From: Struthio camelus
Taxonomy: Eukaryota; Chordata; Aves; Struthioniformes; Struthionidae
Reading direction: 5' to 3'
Assembly (NCBI RefSeq): GCF_040807025.1
Contig: NC_090945.1
Coordinates: 39,673,088-39,737,087, forward strand
Length of the DNA: 64,000 bases
Every line of letters begins with the position of its first letter. Position 1 is the stretch's first letter. This document shows positions 13,401 through 22,760 of the stretch, piece by piece. The translations under genes and the position numbers were made by a program. The notes under the pieces are model-generated. The model was not told where the DNA came from, did no database searches, and worked only from the letters and a program-made list of their open reading frames with translations.

Positions 13401-16400
13401 CTGTAAGCCAGTCACTCTGAGCAGCAGAACTATTACAGAACAGCTTCTCACAAGGCTCTGTGAGCAGGACAGGTAGGTCCTCAGTCTTCTAAACCTCCTC
13501 CTGTGTAATAACCCTACATCCCTCATACTTTCTTCTCCCTAGCCTGCCCCCAACAAGATCAAGCCATTGTACGGCTTTCTACCTGCCTTTTTCTTTATGT
13601 ATGCTGATCCACATAGAAATGTGCACCTACATCTGCACACTGCCACTAAAGTACTTCTTACTAAGTCCTAGTTCATACAAATCCATTGCAGGAAACAGAG
13701 AATCACAGTGCTCATCAAGCATACTCAGTTTTATAAAGTCTAATTACATAATTTTCTGTGAAGTTTATAGCATTAAGAGGCCAAAACAATATTCCTACAG
13801 GCGCCTGGATACTTATTCTATGCAGTCAGTCACAAAAACATCAAAGGAGCAGACAAAGTTTATTAAGCTCTGGTTAGAGACTTCCTATGCTGGACAGGGA
13901 TCAAATTATCCAGTATAAGTTTACAGTGGTTGACTACTGAAGGTAATACGGTAGTATCACCGTACTTCTTAAATTCAGAGGAAAAGAAGAGTATTTAAAC
14001 TTTTTTTCTGCCTGTCTAAAGCTATGCAGGCATACTGGCCATGAAAGAAAAGTGTCTACAGGGCTTTACTGCACATTCAAATATCTAGCACTTTGGTGCC
14101 ATCATGTGGGGAGAAAAACTAAAAGCAGTCCATACCACTTATCATGAACGACCAATTTCAAAGTTGTAATCTTCCATCACTGGTAGTGACCAGCCATAAA
14201 TTTTTCTTAACATAAAACAAAAGACCTTGAGCACAGGACAAATTCTTCCCATATTAGAAATCAGATAAGAGATATGAAGCCTTATGACATTTCAGATTTG
14301 TGAAAGTGCATATAATCCATGAGCAAAATTACTAGTTTTGCTTCCCACATTAAAAAAATGACATTGGATATTCTTATAATGAAACATTAAAGTTCTTTTT
14401 TATGTGACTGAACTAATCTTTTGAATATTAATCCCATTCGTAAATGTTTTGCTTCGTTAACATGCCTGTTTAAGAACCTTTCCACTAAGGGCTGCGGACA
14501 CCGTGTGGACCTGACTCTGTGCACCATGCACATCCAGAGAAGGCAAATCTCTAGCCCTCCCACACCTTCCATGGAGATGGACTAATGGAGACACGGAGCT
14601 CAAGTACCCAAACAGCTACTTTTCATCTCCTGAAAGGAAAAGGCAGAAAGAAAGTTATTGCTAGTTGACCTACACCTACTCAGTTCCCCTCCCGGGCAGT
14701 TGGAGATTACCAGAAGATGAATTTTTGGAAGAACATTAAATATACTCTCTGAAGCCAAAGTAGCTGAAATTAGCAAAGAAAATACAACTATAACAACACT
14801 TTTAAAATACTGTAATACGCCTAAGCAAATAGCAACAATATTTAAGTGCTTTCTTTTCACCTGATGTGGACGCATTTCTTATTTTGCGCATCCTTTGCTT
14901 TGGTATTGGTTTGTTTTCCTCTTGATTCAATGTAATTACTTCTCTTTCTTTCTGTAGTTCAGGCACACACAAATCATTACAGTGGTCACTCTTATTATTA
15001 TCATGTGGTACTACTTCTGCAGTTGAACATTCCTCATTATTTTTTCTGTCATCACCTTGGTTTTGACTTTCCAGACATTCCTCTTCACTCTCCTTTCTGT
15101 CATTCCATACGTTTTCACCTTCCAGAATGACTGTTTGCTGAAACTTCTCTTCATGAAATGATAAAGTCAAGTCATCAGCAGCTTCATTTTCCAGAAGAGA
15201 TGCTTTTTGTGAAGTATTATCATCTGAGAGAGAACTCTCAAAAGCAACTGATTTCTTAGTGTTTTCAGTATCTGAATTACTTTCAGGAAGTTCTTCCACA
15301 GTACCTGAAAACAGTACATTACCAACTTTTGTTTGAGATGAATGGGAAAAAATGGGACACAGAAACTGCCTCCTACATTTTAAGTGCGTCCTTCTTATAA
15401 CTCTCTCCTGACTTAAATCTCTGACCTTTTTTTTCCCCTGCACTTCCTATCTTTCCAAAGCCAAATTAGATACTTATTTTGCTTCGTCTCCCGTCATCTG
15501 TTTCCCTGGACCCAATGCACAGGAAAGACTTCAGATCTTCATTAGTTAATTCTTATCTGTCACATAATTTAAATCTCTTCTAAAAAGCTATGTCTCCAGT
15601 ACCATAAGCAGCAGAAGCAAGCTAACAACAACAAAGCTAGGCACATTCTGTTACCAGAATCCTTGCCAGTCATCATCCTCTTATATTCTGTTCACCTGTG
15701 CCCCATCTAAAATGGGCTGGAAGATACTCAGATTATATATACTCTCTACCTCAATGCTAGCATTCATGTATGTTTAAAAGAAAACCCTTTTTATCCTCCT
15801 GTAGTGTATTATTAGTAATAGACTTTGTTTCAGTCTTTAAACGTTCAAGGGAGGTGATAAAAGAATGTCATCATAGTTGATTAACATATTACATGCTGGA
15901 GCCTTCTTATGAAGTTTTTTTGCAAGGGGAAATTAAAGCATCCCACTAACTTTTAAAAGATGTTTTCAGATATTGTGAATAAAAAACAGGTATTACACAG
16001 AAGCAGTCCTTTAAAAAATGCACTCTGATATTTCGTATTCATATTCCCCTTAGCATGCAAGACCATACCAGGAAGAAGGCACACCTCTAGGCCAATCTTA
16101 CTAGAATAAATGTAAATACTATCAAATTTTATACCAAATAAATACATACTAAATAAATATCAAATAAATATTATATCAAATATACCATTAGCCAGGAAAA
16201 ACTGCCAGCTCAAACATGTTCCTAATGGTTTGTCTACACTGCCAGGCAGGCAGGCTCTGCAGTTTGTCTTGCAGCCCTCATTCTCCTGATTGTCCAGATA
16301 TGGGAAATAATTAGACAGCACCACGGCTTTCTCTCTGCCCATGTGAACTACTTTCATTTACTGTACTGTCTGCTTCTGTCTCATCCAGGTGTAGAGTTAA

Positions 16401-17748
16401 CATATGGCTAAGGTATAAAACTGGAGATCACAACTAGAGGGTGCAGCACAGACAGTGTCTGGTCCACCGGGCTGGCACCACCGTTGATGTCATGGAGAAT
16501 TCAGCTCATAACTTTGAAGAGCAGGAGTGAATGAGTGATTTAGGAGTTGTTAAAATATGAAAACTTGGAATGTTAAATCATACTAATTCACAGAGATCCT
16601 TCGTAAGCCACTAATGAGTTAAGAAAGGGAAGAACACGGGAACAAAATACTTAATTCTAGCTGTCTTACTATTTAACACGCCCTCTTCATCACTCTCAAA
16701 GTCATCTGAGTATTCAGCTGCTTGCTGTCTTGCTGCACGAGCAGAAACTGCATCTCGTAGCTCGTCCTGAAACGTTTTCACACATAACTTTTACACAGAA
16801 GGGAAGATACACTTCTTCAAATTAAACACTAATCCCCCCTCCCACAGATAAATATGTAAAACTCAGCAACAGGGATTAACATGTTTAACTGAAAACGAAG
16901 AGTACGTAAAATAGTAGCATTTCCTCAATTTGTGAACATCGGGCCACCTCTTAAAGTAAAATAGTTTTCACCCCATCCTCATCACCCCAATTGTGATCCG
17001 TTAGAAAAGCCTGAGTATATTAATTTATATTTCCTTTTCATAACAAACATATCGTACAGGTCCCTCTTCCATTTGCAGGATGGCCACCAGCTGGCCATCC
17101 ACCTGAGCAACCACCGCTATTTTTGGAGTAGCGTCGAGAACAGACAACTCGCGCTGTTCACATCCGAGAACTACTGTTTTCGGCTCCCTGCAGTCGGATA
17201 TATCTCCCTGCATCAGCAGAACTCATTTTGGAGTTTGAAGGATTTCGTTGCCACCGGTGCACCTGCAGGCACCAAGGCACGGGAGAGCGAGCACGCTGCG
17301 ACAGGCGCTCTTCGTGTCTGGTGCTCCCTCTTCCACCTACGCAGACCTGGACTACAGGACTCTCGTTAAGATCACGATGGCCATTTTATCTACTTATCCT
17401 TTCCTGGATGAGCAAGGAAGGCAAGGCCTCCCACCCTGCCAGATGCCCTTAGTTGTGAAACTCTCCAAACCAACGCGGTGCCCACTGCTTTCCTGCTCCA
17501 GAGCTCACAGCAGCCGCTAGGTTAGGCTCTCACACCGCCTAATAAAACGCACACAGAAATTGGTCTTCACCTTCGATCCTCATAGCAAAGCAGCGTCCGT
17601 CTTCCCCCCCGCAGTTCGCCACCGCGGAAACCTCCGCTTGTACCCAAACGCCGCCGCTGTTTTCCTGTCACGCCGGGCACGGCCCAGCCCGGCGCGACCC
17701 CGCCGGCCGCTCCCCGCGCCGCCCCCGCTCACCTCGGCCGGGCTCTGC

Positions 17749-17795
<47 letters not shown>

Positions 17796-17807
17796 TTGCG
17801 CTGACAT
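4330..17807 (-). CDS. MAP9: MAP9, microtubule-associated protein 9 (12 coding exons, last exon missing)
   Basis: MAP9 (ASAP) binds microtubules through its C-terminal half and acts at the spindle, centrosome and ciliary axoneme. The sequence shows twelve minus-strand exons with GT donors and AG acceptors whose phases agree at every junction, giving 656 codons (human protein about 647 residues). Landmarks matching the family are DELRDAV...EYSDDFESDE near residues 26-52, AENIS...KPSPQPRS near 206-227, YLGTLKVL near 448-455, RAAVYKDWLEKK near 474-485, and the Lys/Glu-rich helical region 480-656. The terminal exon with the family's Trp-Ser-Pro-Pro tail was not found in positions 1-4329. Residue numbers assume the exon 1 start described below. 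The central part (about 280-425) is poorly conserved with mammals as I remember them, so exons there rest on splice sites and phase. Identification is secure; exact ends of the N-terminal and central exons are less so. Confidence 0.93.
5215..5360 (-). CDS. MAP9: MAP9 exon 11
   Basis: The acceptor is TCCTTAG|GCATTT and the donor AAATG|GTATTA (146 bp, phase 0 to 2). It encodes AFEKWKERKVEYLRERSRKE and ends ...VAEKKRDSMSAVEK plus two bases of a Trp codon. It matches AFEKWKEKKMEYLKEKNRKE of human MAP9 and carries Trp568. Confidence 0.94.
5820..5981 (-). CDS. MAP9: MAP9 exon 10
   Basis: The acceptor is AATCTAG|AAAGAA and the donor AGAAG|GTAATG (162 bp, 54 codons, phase 0 both ends). It encodes KRGEAIASFEAWKAMKEREA and a long Lys/Glu-rich helix. 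Trp525 replaces the Met that I recall at this place in human MAP9 (FEAMKAMKEKE), which makes the tryptophan repeat more regular in the bird. Confidence 0.93.
6746..6835 (-). CDS. MAP9: MAP9 exon 9 (first tryptophan repeat)
   Basis: The acceptor is CTTACAG|GATTGG and the donor AAAAG|GTTTGT (90 bp, 30 codons, phase 0 both ends). It encodes DWLEKKRVSLLELKRIRKKQ and AENLRNNIEK, matching EWLEKKNVYLHEMHRIKR of human MAP9. It carries Trp481, the first of five regularly spaced tryptophans, in a predicted helix. Confidence 0.93.
7959..8124 (-). CDS. MAP9: MAP9 exon 8 (YLGTLKVL block)
   Basis: The acceptor is TTTATAG|GTCTGT and the donor TACAAG|GTAAAA (166 bp, phase 2 to 0). The peptide contains PQYLGTLKVLEDK and KADSLRAAVYK, very close to SHYLGTLKVLDQK and RADNIRAAVYQ of human MAP9. 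It leads into the helical microtubule-binding part. Confidence 0.93.
8672..8730 (-). CDS. MAP9: MAP9 exon 7 (59 bp)
   Basis: The acceptor is GTATTAG|AAACAA and the donor GGCAG|GTAAGA (phase 0 to 2). It encodes KQSETKETAPQKMKVSSSG plus the first two bases of an Arg codon completed by exon 8. Small, but both splice sites are strong and the phases fit its neighbours. Confidence 0.82.
9500..9759 (-). CDS. MAP9: MAP9 exon 6 (acidic)
   Basis: A long T-rich tract precedes the acceptor CTGTTAG|ATCAAC. The donor is GACAAG|GTAGCT (260 bp, phase 1 to 0). It encodes DQHQRENISISDLKLEDNIR and onward to SKHMEVKNTSKDFDK, a charged, Ser/Thr-rich linker like the divergent centre of MAP9. It is supported by open frame, splice sites and phase more than by residue identity. 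Confidence 0.85.
9760..12229 (-). other. MAP9 intron 5
   Basis: A 2.5-kb intron with a T14 run at 10401-10414 (plus) and a short direct repeat at 11871-11926. The plus-strand open frame near 11.36-11.89 kb has no recognisable protein content. No exon was found that would disturb the coding phase. Confidence 0.6.
11871..11926. repeat. 16-bp direct repeat carrying an inverted repeat
   Basis: CATACTTGTCACAAGT occurs at 11871-11886 and again at 11911-11926, 40 bp apart. Each copy contains ACTTGT-C-ACAAGT, a perfect 6-bp inverted repeat. Confidence 0.8.
12230..12341 (-). CDS. MAP9: MAP9 exon 5 (poorly conserved, 112 bp)
   Basis: This exon is required by phase: exon 4 ends in phase 0 while exon 6 starts needing one base. 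The acceptor TCTAAG|GGTCTA and donor AAAAG|GTATAA give 112 bp, phase 0 to 1, encoding GLWLESTSPPLSIHFTSQNK and then RSGDSNLLMRGVAPPAK. It has no stop in this frame. A second acceptor, GCTAG, lies 13 bases inside and would shift the frame and reach a TGA. I see no clear mammalian counterpart for the peptide. Confidence 0.72.
12731..12954 (-). CDS. MAP9: MAP9 exon 4
   Basis: The acceptor is CATTTTCAG|CTGAGA and the donor CCTGAA|GTAAGA (224 bp, phase 1 to 0). The first residues, AENISIPSLDDCYKPSPQPR, line up with AENNSLDTDDHFKPSPRPR of human MAP9. A Ser-rich stretch follows. Reading past the donor stays open for a while in the intron, but the consensus GTAAGA and the phase of the next exon support the boundary. 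Confidence 0.88.
12955..14860 (-). other. MAP9 intron 3
   Basis: A 1.9-kb intron of AT-rich sequence. No exon, known repeat family or RNA gene was recognised. Remaining introns over 300 bases (4463-5214, 5361-5819, 5982-6745, 6836-7958, 8125-8671, 8731-9499, 12342-12730) are similar and hold nothing I can name. Confidence 0.55.
14861..15304 (-). CDS. MAP9: MAP9 exon 3 (large acidic exon)
   Basis: The acceptor is TGTTTTCAG|GTACTG and the donor CATCAG|GTGAAA (444 bp, phase 1 in and out). It encodes about 148 residues rich in Glu, Asp, Asn and Ser with few hydrophobic residues, so probably disordered. The end, KPIPKQRMRKIRNASTS, parallels the basic KPKPRILSIKSTSS of human MAP9 just before the same exon junction. 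The rest is weakly conserved. Confidence 0.88.
15305..16669 (-). other. MAP9 intron 2
   Basis: A 1.4-kb intron. It has an AT-rich run with repeated AAATAAATA units at 16134-16185 and a short GGCAGGCAGG run at 16242-16253. No exon was recognised. Confidence 0.55.
16134..16185. repeat. AT-rich tandem repeat (AAATAAATA units)
   Basis: Three AAATAAATA copies separated by short spacers, followed by more A/T sequence. Confidence 0.6.
16670..16766 (-). CDS. MAP9: MAP9 exon 2
   Basis: The acceptor is TTTCAG|GACGAG and the donor AATA|GTAAGA (phase 0 in, phase 1 out, 97 bp). It encodes DELRDAVSARAARQQAAEY followed by SDDFESDEE, which matches the conserved N-terminal block of MAP9 (human DELIRAITARSARQ and EYSDDFDSDE). 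It contains no Met, so translation must start upstream. Confidence 0.9.
16767..17732 (-). other. MAP9 intron 1
   Basis: A 966-bp intron, GC-richer toward the CpG island. I looked for the mammalian first-exon peptide (TLAYTKSPK-like) and did not find it. Plus-strand open frames at 17.07-17.52 kb are short and unrecognised. Confidence 0.6.
17733..17807 (-). CDS. MAP9: MAP9 exon 1, start codon and polyglycine tract
   Basis: ATG at 17805-17807 lies in GCCGCCATGT, a good Kozak context except for T at +4. The exon encodes Met-Ser-Ala-Gln, sixteen glycines (17748-17795, almost all GGC), then Gln-Ser-Pro-Ala-Glu, and ends at a strong donor GAG|GTGAGC in phase 0. It lies in the CpG island and joins exon 2 in frame. 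The mammalian N-terminus known to me is different and has no glycine run, so this start is inferred from frame, splice site and context, not homology. Confidence 0.72.
17748..17795 (-). repeat. (GGC)n trinucleotide repeat coding for polyglycine
   Basis: Sixteen consecutive glycine codons, fifteen GGC and one GGG, sit right after codon 4 of MAP9. Such GC-rich triplet runs vary in length between individuals and are often misassembled. Confidence 0.9.
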
Positions 17808-17884
17808 GGCGGCGGCTCGGCCACCCGCTCGCTCACTGCGGCGAGAAGGCCTCGCGCAGGGCTCGGCCCGCCGCCGCCGCGCCC

Positions 17885-17897
17885 GTCGCCTGGCAAC
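17885..17897 (+). promoter_or_regulatory. RFX X-box in the MAP9 promoter
   Basis: GTCGCC-T-GGCAAC fits the vertebrate RFX half-site consensus GTNRCC(N)RGYAAC at all defined positions. It lies 78-90 bp upstream of the MAP9 ATG within the CpG island. RFX factors drive many ciliary and axonemal genes, and MAP9 homologues act on axonemal microtubules. Binding is inferred. Confidence 0.65.
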
Positions 17898-17999
17898 GGC
17901 GCTCGTGGCGGCCCCGCCCGCGGCCGGGCTGCGGCAGGCGGCGGCTGGAGCTGCCTCCTGGCGGGGCGGAAAATCGCCCTGACAGAAACTGCGACATGT

Positions 18000-20900
18000 A
18001 GGGCAGAGCCCGGAGCCCTTCATTTTTATTTTTATTTTTAGCTCTCGTTTATTTATGTAGAGTTACATTTTAAAAACAGTGCGGTTATGCCAAGGCCACA
18101 AGGCCGTTAGGGGGAAGGGCTGCAACTGTCACGCCTAAGCCTAGCCTTAGGTCTGGACGAGCAGTTAGTTGCGGCTGACTGACGGTTTTTTTATGTGCCG
18201 TCTGTGAGCAGCTCCTCGCTGTGCGGAATTGCTATACATGTCTTTATCACCAAATAACGCTTGGTCTGCTGATTAACTGCTGCCGCTTATTGCGAGTTGG
18301 GCTTGAAGGGCAAAACTTTTATTTCATTCGCACGTAAAAGCGTTGGGCCTGAAGCTGCGCTCTGCCGCCTTTGACGGCGTGCTGCCAACTCAGGCCCGCT
18401 TGTTCAGAATTTAAAAAGTCCTAAATAAGAAATATCTGTGCTCTTTCTCTGTAATAGCGTTAGCGATTGCTGTTGAAGACTAAATTATGTCCATGTTATA
18501 AATATCGGAGATCCTCATTTTATGAAACCCCAGAAGGTGGCAGCAAAATATTTCAAAATACAAAAAAATTGCTTTTTTCCCCTGAAGCATCCACTTTGTT
18601 CTACCTTCATTTACAGTACCGCTGATGTATGTGGGATCTTTTTGCAAAATATTTTATTTATTTAGATTGAATTTCCAACCTTGCATGATCTAAATAGAAG
18701 GAAGAAGATTTGCTTTCAAATAAAATCAAAGGCACTATTAAATATAGCTATTCAATGTCAGCAGGATGTGAAAGAGTTTAATACAGTCAGCACTGAAGAA
18801 CTCAAATTGTGTGAAGATGTTTGTCATAACACATCAACATGAGGTCTGCATCTTACAGTCTTACCCCAGGCAAAAAATTTCCACTGAGACCCGCTGAGCT
18901 GAATGGGACTTCTGCCTAAATAAAGGATACTGGGCTCTGAGTACAAATATAAAGGTTTTTAAGGGTCTTGTTTAATAAAAATTTCTGAAAGTTTATTGAG
19001 AGCAAAAAGCAGAAGATTTTATGTCATGAAAATGGGCATTAATTTCTGCTTCTTAATTAATAATGTGAATTTACCACACATATGAATCAGGTAGTAGCCT
19101 GAGTCTTCAGCTCTCTGATGCTGTACCAAAGAAACGTGCATTTGAAGGTGAAGTTGATCTTTCTCTCCCAAGCAGACAGGGAACATCATTGAGAAAAAAT
19201 ACTCTAAATAATCCCAGCAAGTATATTAATGTGATTAAAATAAACTGAGAAGTAATGATTAATTCTGTTGCCCAAACGTATATTAATCTCTGCCATGCCC
19301 AGAAGCTTAAAAAACAACCTTTTTAAGATAAAAAGAAGGGTAGAGTGACAAACATTAGAATGCAACGTAATTCAAATCTGCAAAAAGGACATTACATTGA
19401 GAAACCAATCAGATATGATGACTTTTTTGGATGGCTAGCTCATATGCATGTAAATGACTCTCAGAAGTGGTTTATTCTATTCATGTGGATAGAGATTGTA
19501 AGACTGAATTTCCTCTGATCAAATGATACATAGGTTGTAACTTCTAACATCTTATACCATAAATCAAAGTATATAATACTCCTTACTGGAGAAAAATGCG
19601 GTTCTCCTTGTTCTGATATTCTTTCCCAAAGTTGAAAGTTATATTTGGAATGAGACGTAAGGGCTGACAAAATTCTGAAGTCAACGTATGCTTCTCTAGA
19701 AAGTGAGTTTGGTGGTGTCTGCATGGGTCTTAGCCACAAATGACTATTCCTGTTCTTGACATTAATGGGAATTAGATCTTTAATAAGGAGTTCATCTCGC
19801 TCTTGGATTTTGCATACATACTGGTTTAATAGAATGACATTTTCAATGGCTCCGGTAACTTTTTCAATTCTAAATAAAAATGATATCCTCTAGGACAAAC
19901 GTAAAAAAGTGCTTCTCTTTTTTTCCTCCTGATTCTTATGAAATAATCTCTCTGTGACAATGTGCCATGTTTTGAACAGCTATGAGTATCTTGCCAAAAT
20001 ATACTGATTTTTTATATCTGAAAATAAAACCAGAAATACAATCAACCTTATGCTTTTAGGGTTAGATCTGCAGGGGAGATCATATATCTTCTCTGCAAGT
20101 AGTCCAGTACAGACATGTCTGAGGTGGGCTTGACCTTTCTTACCTCAGATAGTGAGATGGAGCCACTAAACTGGGAAAATATTCAGTGTAACCCCATGAA
20201 AAGCTTTGTAGATGAGCCTGTAGCCTGCACTACGCTCCAGCCTACCTCGGCCTATCTGAGGCACAAAGGTGCCTGAGCCAACTTGAAATAGCTCTGGAGT
20301 AACTGCAAAAGCAGCCATCCCAGCAGAGAGCTACACAACAATACTTCAGCCTTTTGCTCTCCTCACTGGTGTTATTTTGAGTAAATGTCATTCTTTTGCA
20401 CAGAAAGATCTATTCAAAATGCGAAGCTGCTAAGCTAACGGGAATGTATTCGGCAACTCGCCTTAATTAAATCGTATTGATAGCCCTCTGCAGCCATCCC
20501 TGTATTATTCCACAGCTACTCTAGAAAGAATGGATGGACTTGGGTCGTTCCCTCCGAAAACATCTTCTTGCCCCTCTCGATCAGCTATGGAAAGACAGAC
20601 TTGGCTACGTTTCTGGATTGTCTGATTTTTTCTAAACAAAAACCAATGGTTAAGCTAATGTTCAGGTCTACCAGCTCGGCAGATAAAAGTCAGGAAATGC
20701 CCAAACTGAGGATGCTAATGTACCTCTTCCCCTCTTTCCTTTTGCATTACTTCTTTTTTTATTTTTCTTAAGAAAAACTACCATCATTCAGTGATTAACA
20801 CAGCAGCTGGGTCTTGACTACATGGAAGGAAAAGGTTGCATTCCAATAGGTTACAAAATACTATTTTTTCACACCGCAAGAAAGAAGAGCTATCAAATTG

Positions 20901-22680
20901 AAACATCAGCTGAAAATTTAGCTTGATTTTTTTCTTCATCATTCATTCCTGCAGAAAGTTTCATTCTTTCTACAATCTTTCTTATTTTACAAGACCTACA
21001 TTCAGTGCTTTCCTACCAGGTTTCCAGGAGAGAGCAGCTGTGTTTGTGATAATGCATTCTTAAAGCACTGAACATGGTAATATCCATAAAATATGGTATC
21101 ATGGAAATCAGGTAGAGAAACTGCGTTAGCATCAAATTCATGCTATATCTTCATCCTGATTTGTAAGTAGTTAAAGAAGATCTTGATTGGGTAAGAAGAT
21201 ATGTAAGCTTCACTTAGTAGATCATTGCTGTCAGGCATACCTTTCTTTAAGTTCATAGCACTAGGGAACTTGAGTTTGATAAATTTAATATGTACAGGAG
21301 TAAACATATTTGTTGAAGGAACAGTCTGCAAAATTGGGGCAAAGGAAGGGAGCGACTAAGACAAATTCATGACAAGTGAATTTATATAGCAGTTTATCCA
21401 GCACATGCATTCTTGACTGGTTAATTTATTCCTGAGCTTTAGATTTAGAAGCAGCAGATGGAGATAGATATCAGAAATAAAAATTGCTGCTTTCTTTTTT
21501 TATAGTCACTTTCAGCTTTATTTTTTAGGCAGCCTTTTTTTTGTTGAAGTACTTGATGTGATTTTATGGAAGAGCAGTGGAATACACAAAAAATGAGACA
21601 CAGCTGTCTTAATGTTGTGCTTGGTCACAGTAATAGACTACAGACTTTTCAAATAGACAAAGCTTGTATATGTTAGTGACAGTAGATTAGACTTCCTGTA
21701 AGGGGAGTCAAAAGACGTAAACCTTTTCACGTCAAGTGGAGTCATTTTGTGTGCACATGACTCAAGCTACTGGTATCTTTTGTATATAGATAAATTCTTC
21801 TTTTAAAGTCTCGCAGATGTGAGCTCTGGTTGAATAAACACCTTTGACAGAAACCTCACAGGCTTGTAATTTCCTTAAACATCTCTCACTCTTGAAACAT
21901 CTCTATGTCTAGTATATTAATGCTGTCAGGAAAACCCAACAGCTGTTAAGTGCTGAGCAGTAACTCAGGTCTTGAATGTTATGGCACTGAGAGAGGAAGC
22001 ATGTTTGTCAGATTATCACCTGCGCATTCGGGAAGTGTCAGGACACCAGCTGGTTGAACCTGCAGGCTCACTGCAGAGGCACACAGGGCCTTAGGATAAA
22101 GATTTGGACAATGTCCCACAACCTTCCAGCCCCAAGGGACAATGCATCTGCCATCATTAAAATTAATCAGAGAAAATAGATGCAGTAAAAGGCCAACTTA
22201 AATTGCTTTGTGGTCAAAAAGATTGACTGACTAATTGTCACTGACAATAATAATGTCTGCTCCTGCTCTTTATGTCTACATTCCTCCCTTATTGCCTTTT
22301 AACTTTCAGTGCTATTGTCGTTGCTCTAGGTGAGAAAGTTGTAAAGGAAAGTAGAGCTGCCATGTCTGATTTTGCTGCTGTTACCCTAAGGAAGCTAGAT
22401 CTTTACAGTGTAAGTAGCCTCACCAAGTGAGCTTGTATAATTGCTTTGCTTGCGTAAACATAGCAAAACTGAGGCCCATTAGGAGTACACTGACCATATA
22501 TGACTGTTTAATGTTTTCAAATTTGTAATTGATTATATAGGGGAATGTCTTTGATATCTTCTGAATACATTGGTCTATCAGAATACTTAGATGAACCCAT
22601 GGCTACAGTATCTGAAGACCTTTGAAGTCTTCGAGGGAGTTATCAGTTCTCACTGCTACACTGGCTGCTGAGAGAGGGAA
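18000..22680. other. Intergenic, no gene recognised
   Basis: Starts just past the MAP9 promoter. An (ATTTTT)3 run is at 18022-18040. Around 20.1-20.3 kb the sequence is somewhat GC-richer and may be an old repeat I cannot classify. No exon, RNA gene or long open frame with recognisable content. Confidence 0.5.
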
Positions 22681-22684
22681 GTAA

Positions 22685-22760
22685 CAGTATTTCCATTTTA
22701 TATATGTAGAGGTAAGACTCAGTAGCTAGGCGAGTGACTAGAAGACAGGCAAAAATTCTA
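22685..22760 (+). repeat. Possible MIR-type SINE remnant
   Basis: The stretch TTTCCATTTTATATATG, then a GACTCAGTAGCTAGG-like segment and GAGTGACTAG, resembles the MIR core (CCATTTTACAGATG, ACTGAGGCTCAGAG, AAGTGACTTG). Diverged; weak. Confidence 0.35.

Larger units (their letters stand above)
17570..17970. promoter_or_regulatory. CpG island and probable MAP9 promoter
   Basis: GC content and CpG density rise sharply against AT-rich flanks and fall again near 18.0 kb. The block covers MAP9 exon 1, its 5' untranslated region and the X-box. No TATA box is evident. ATGGCGGC at 17805-17812 (plus) overlaps the start codon and fits a YY1-type motif. I see no plus-strand gene that would make the promoter bidirectional. 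Confidence 0.8.

Noticed and set aside
17025..17213. 62-codon minus-strand frame as an alternative MAP9 first exon
   Set aside because: It has no similarity to the MAP9 leader and no donor that joins exon 2 in frame.
17248..17520. 90-codon plus-strand open frame with a YADLDYRTLVKITMAILSTY stretch
   Set aside because: It faintly recalls proteins from fish-type repeats, but overlaps two other open frames and I could not place it in any family.
17560..17982. 140-codon plus-strand open frame with a proline run opposite MAP9 exon 1
   Set aside because: It is the antisense of the GGC repeat and CpG island; GC-rich DNA lacks stops by chance and no gene signals are present.
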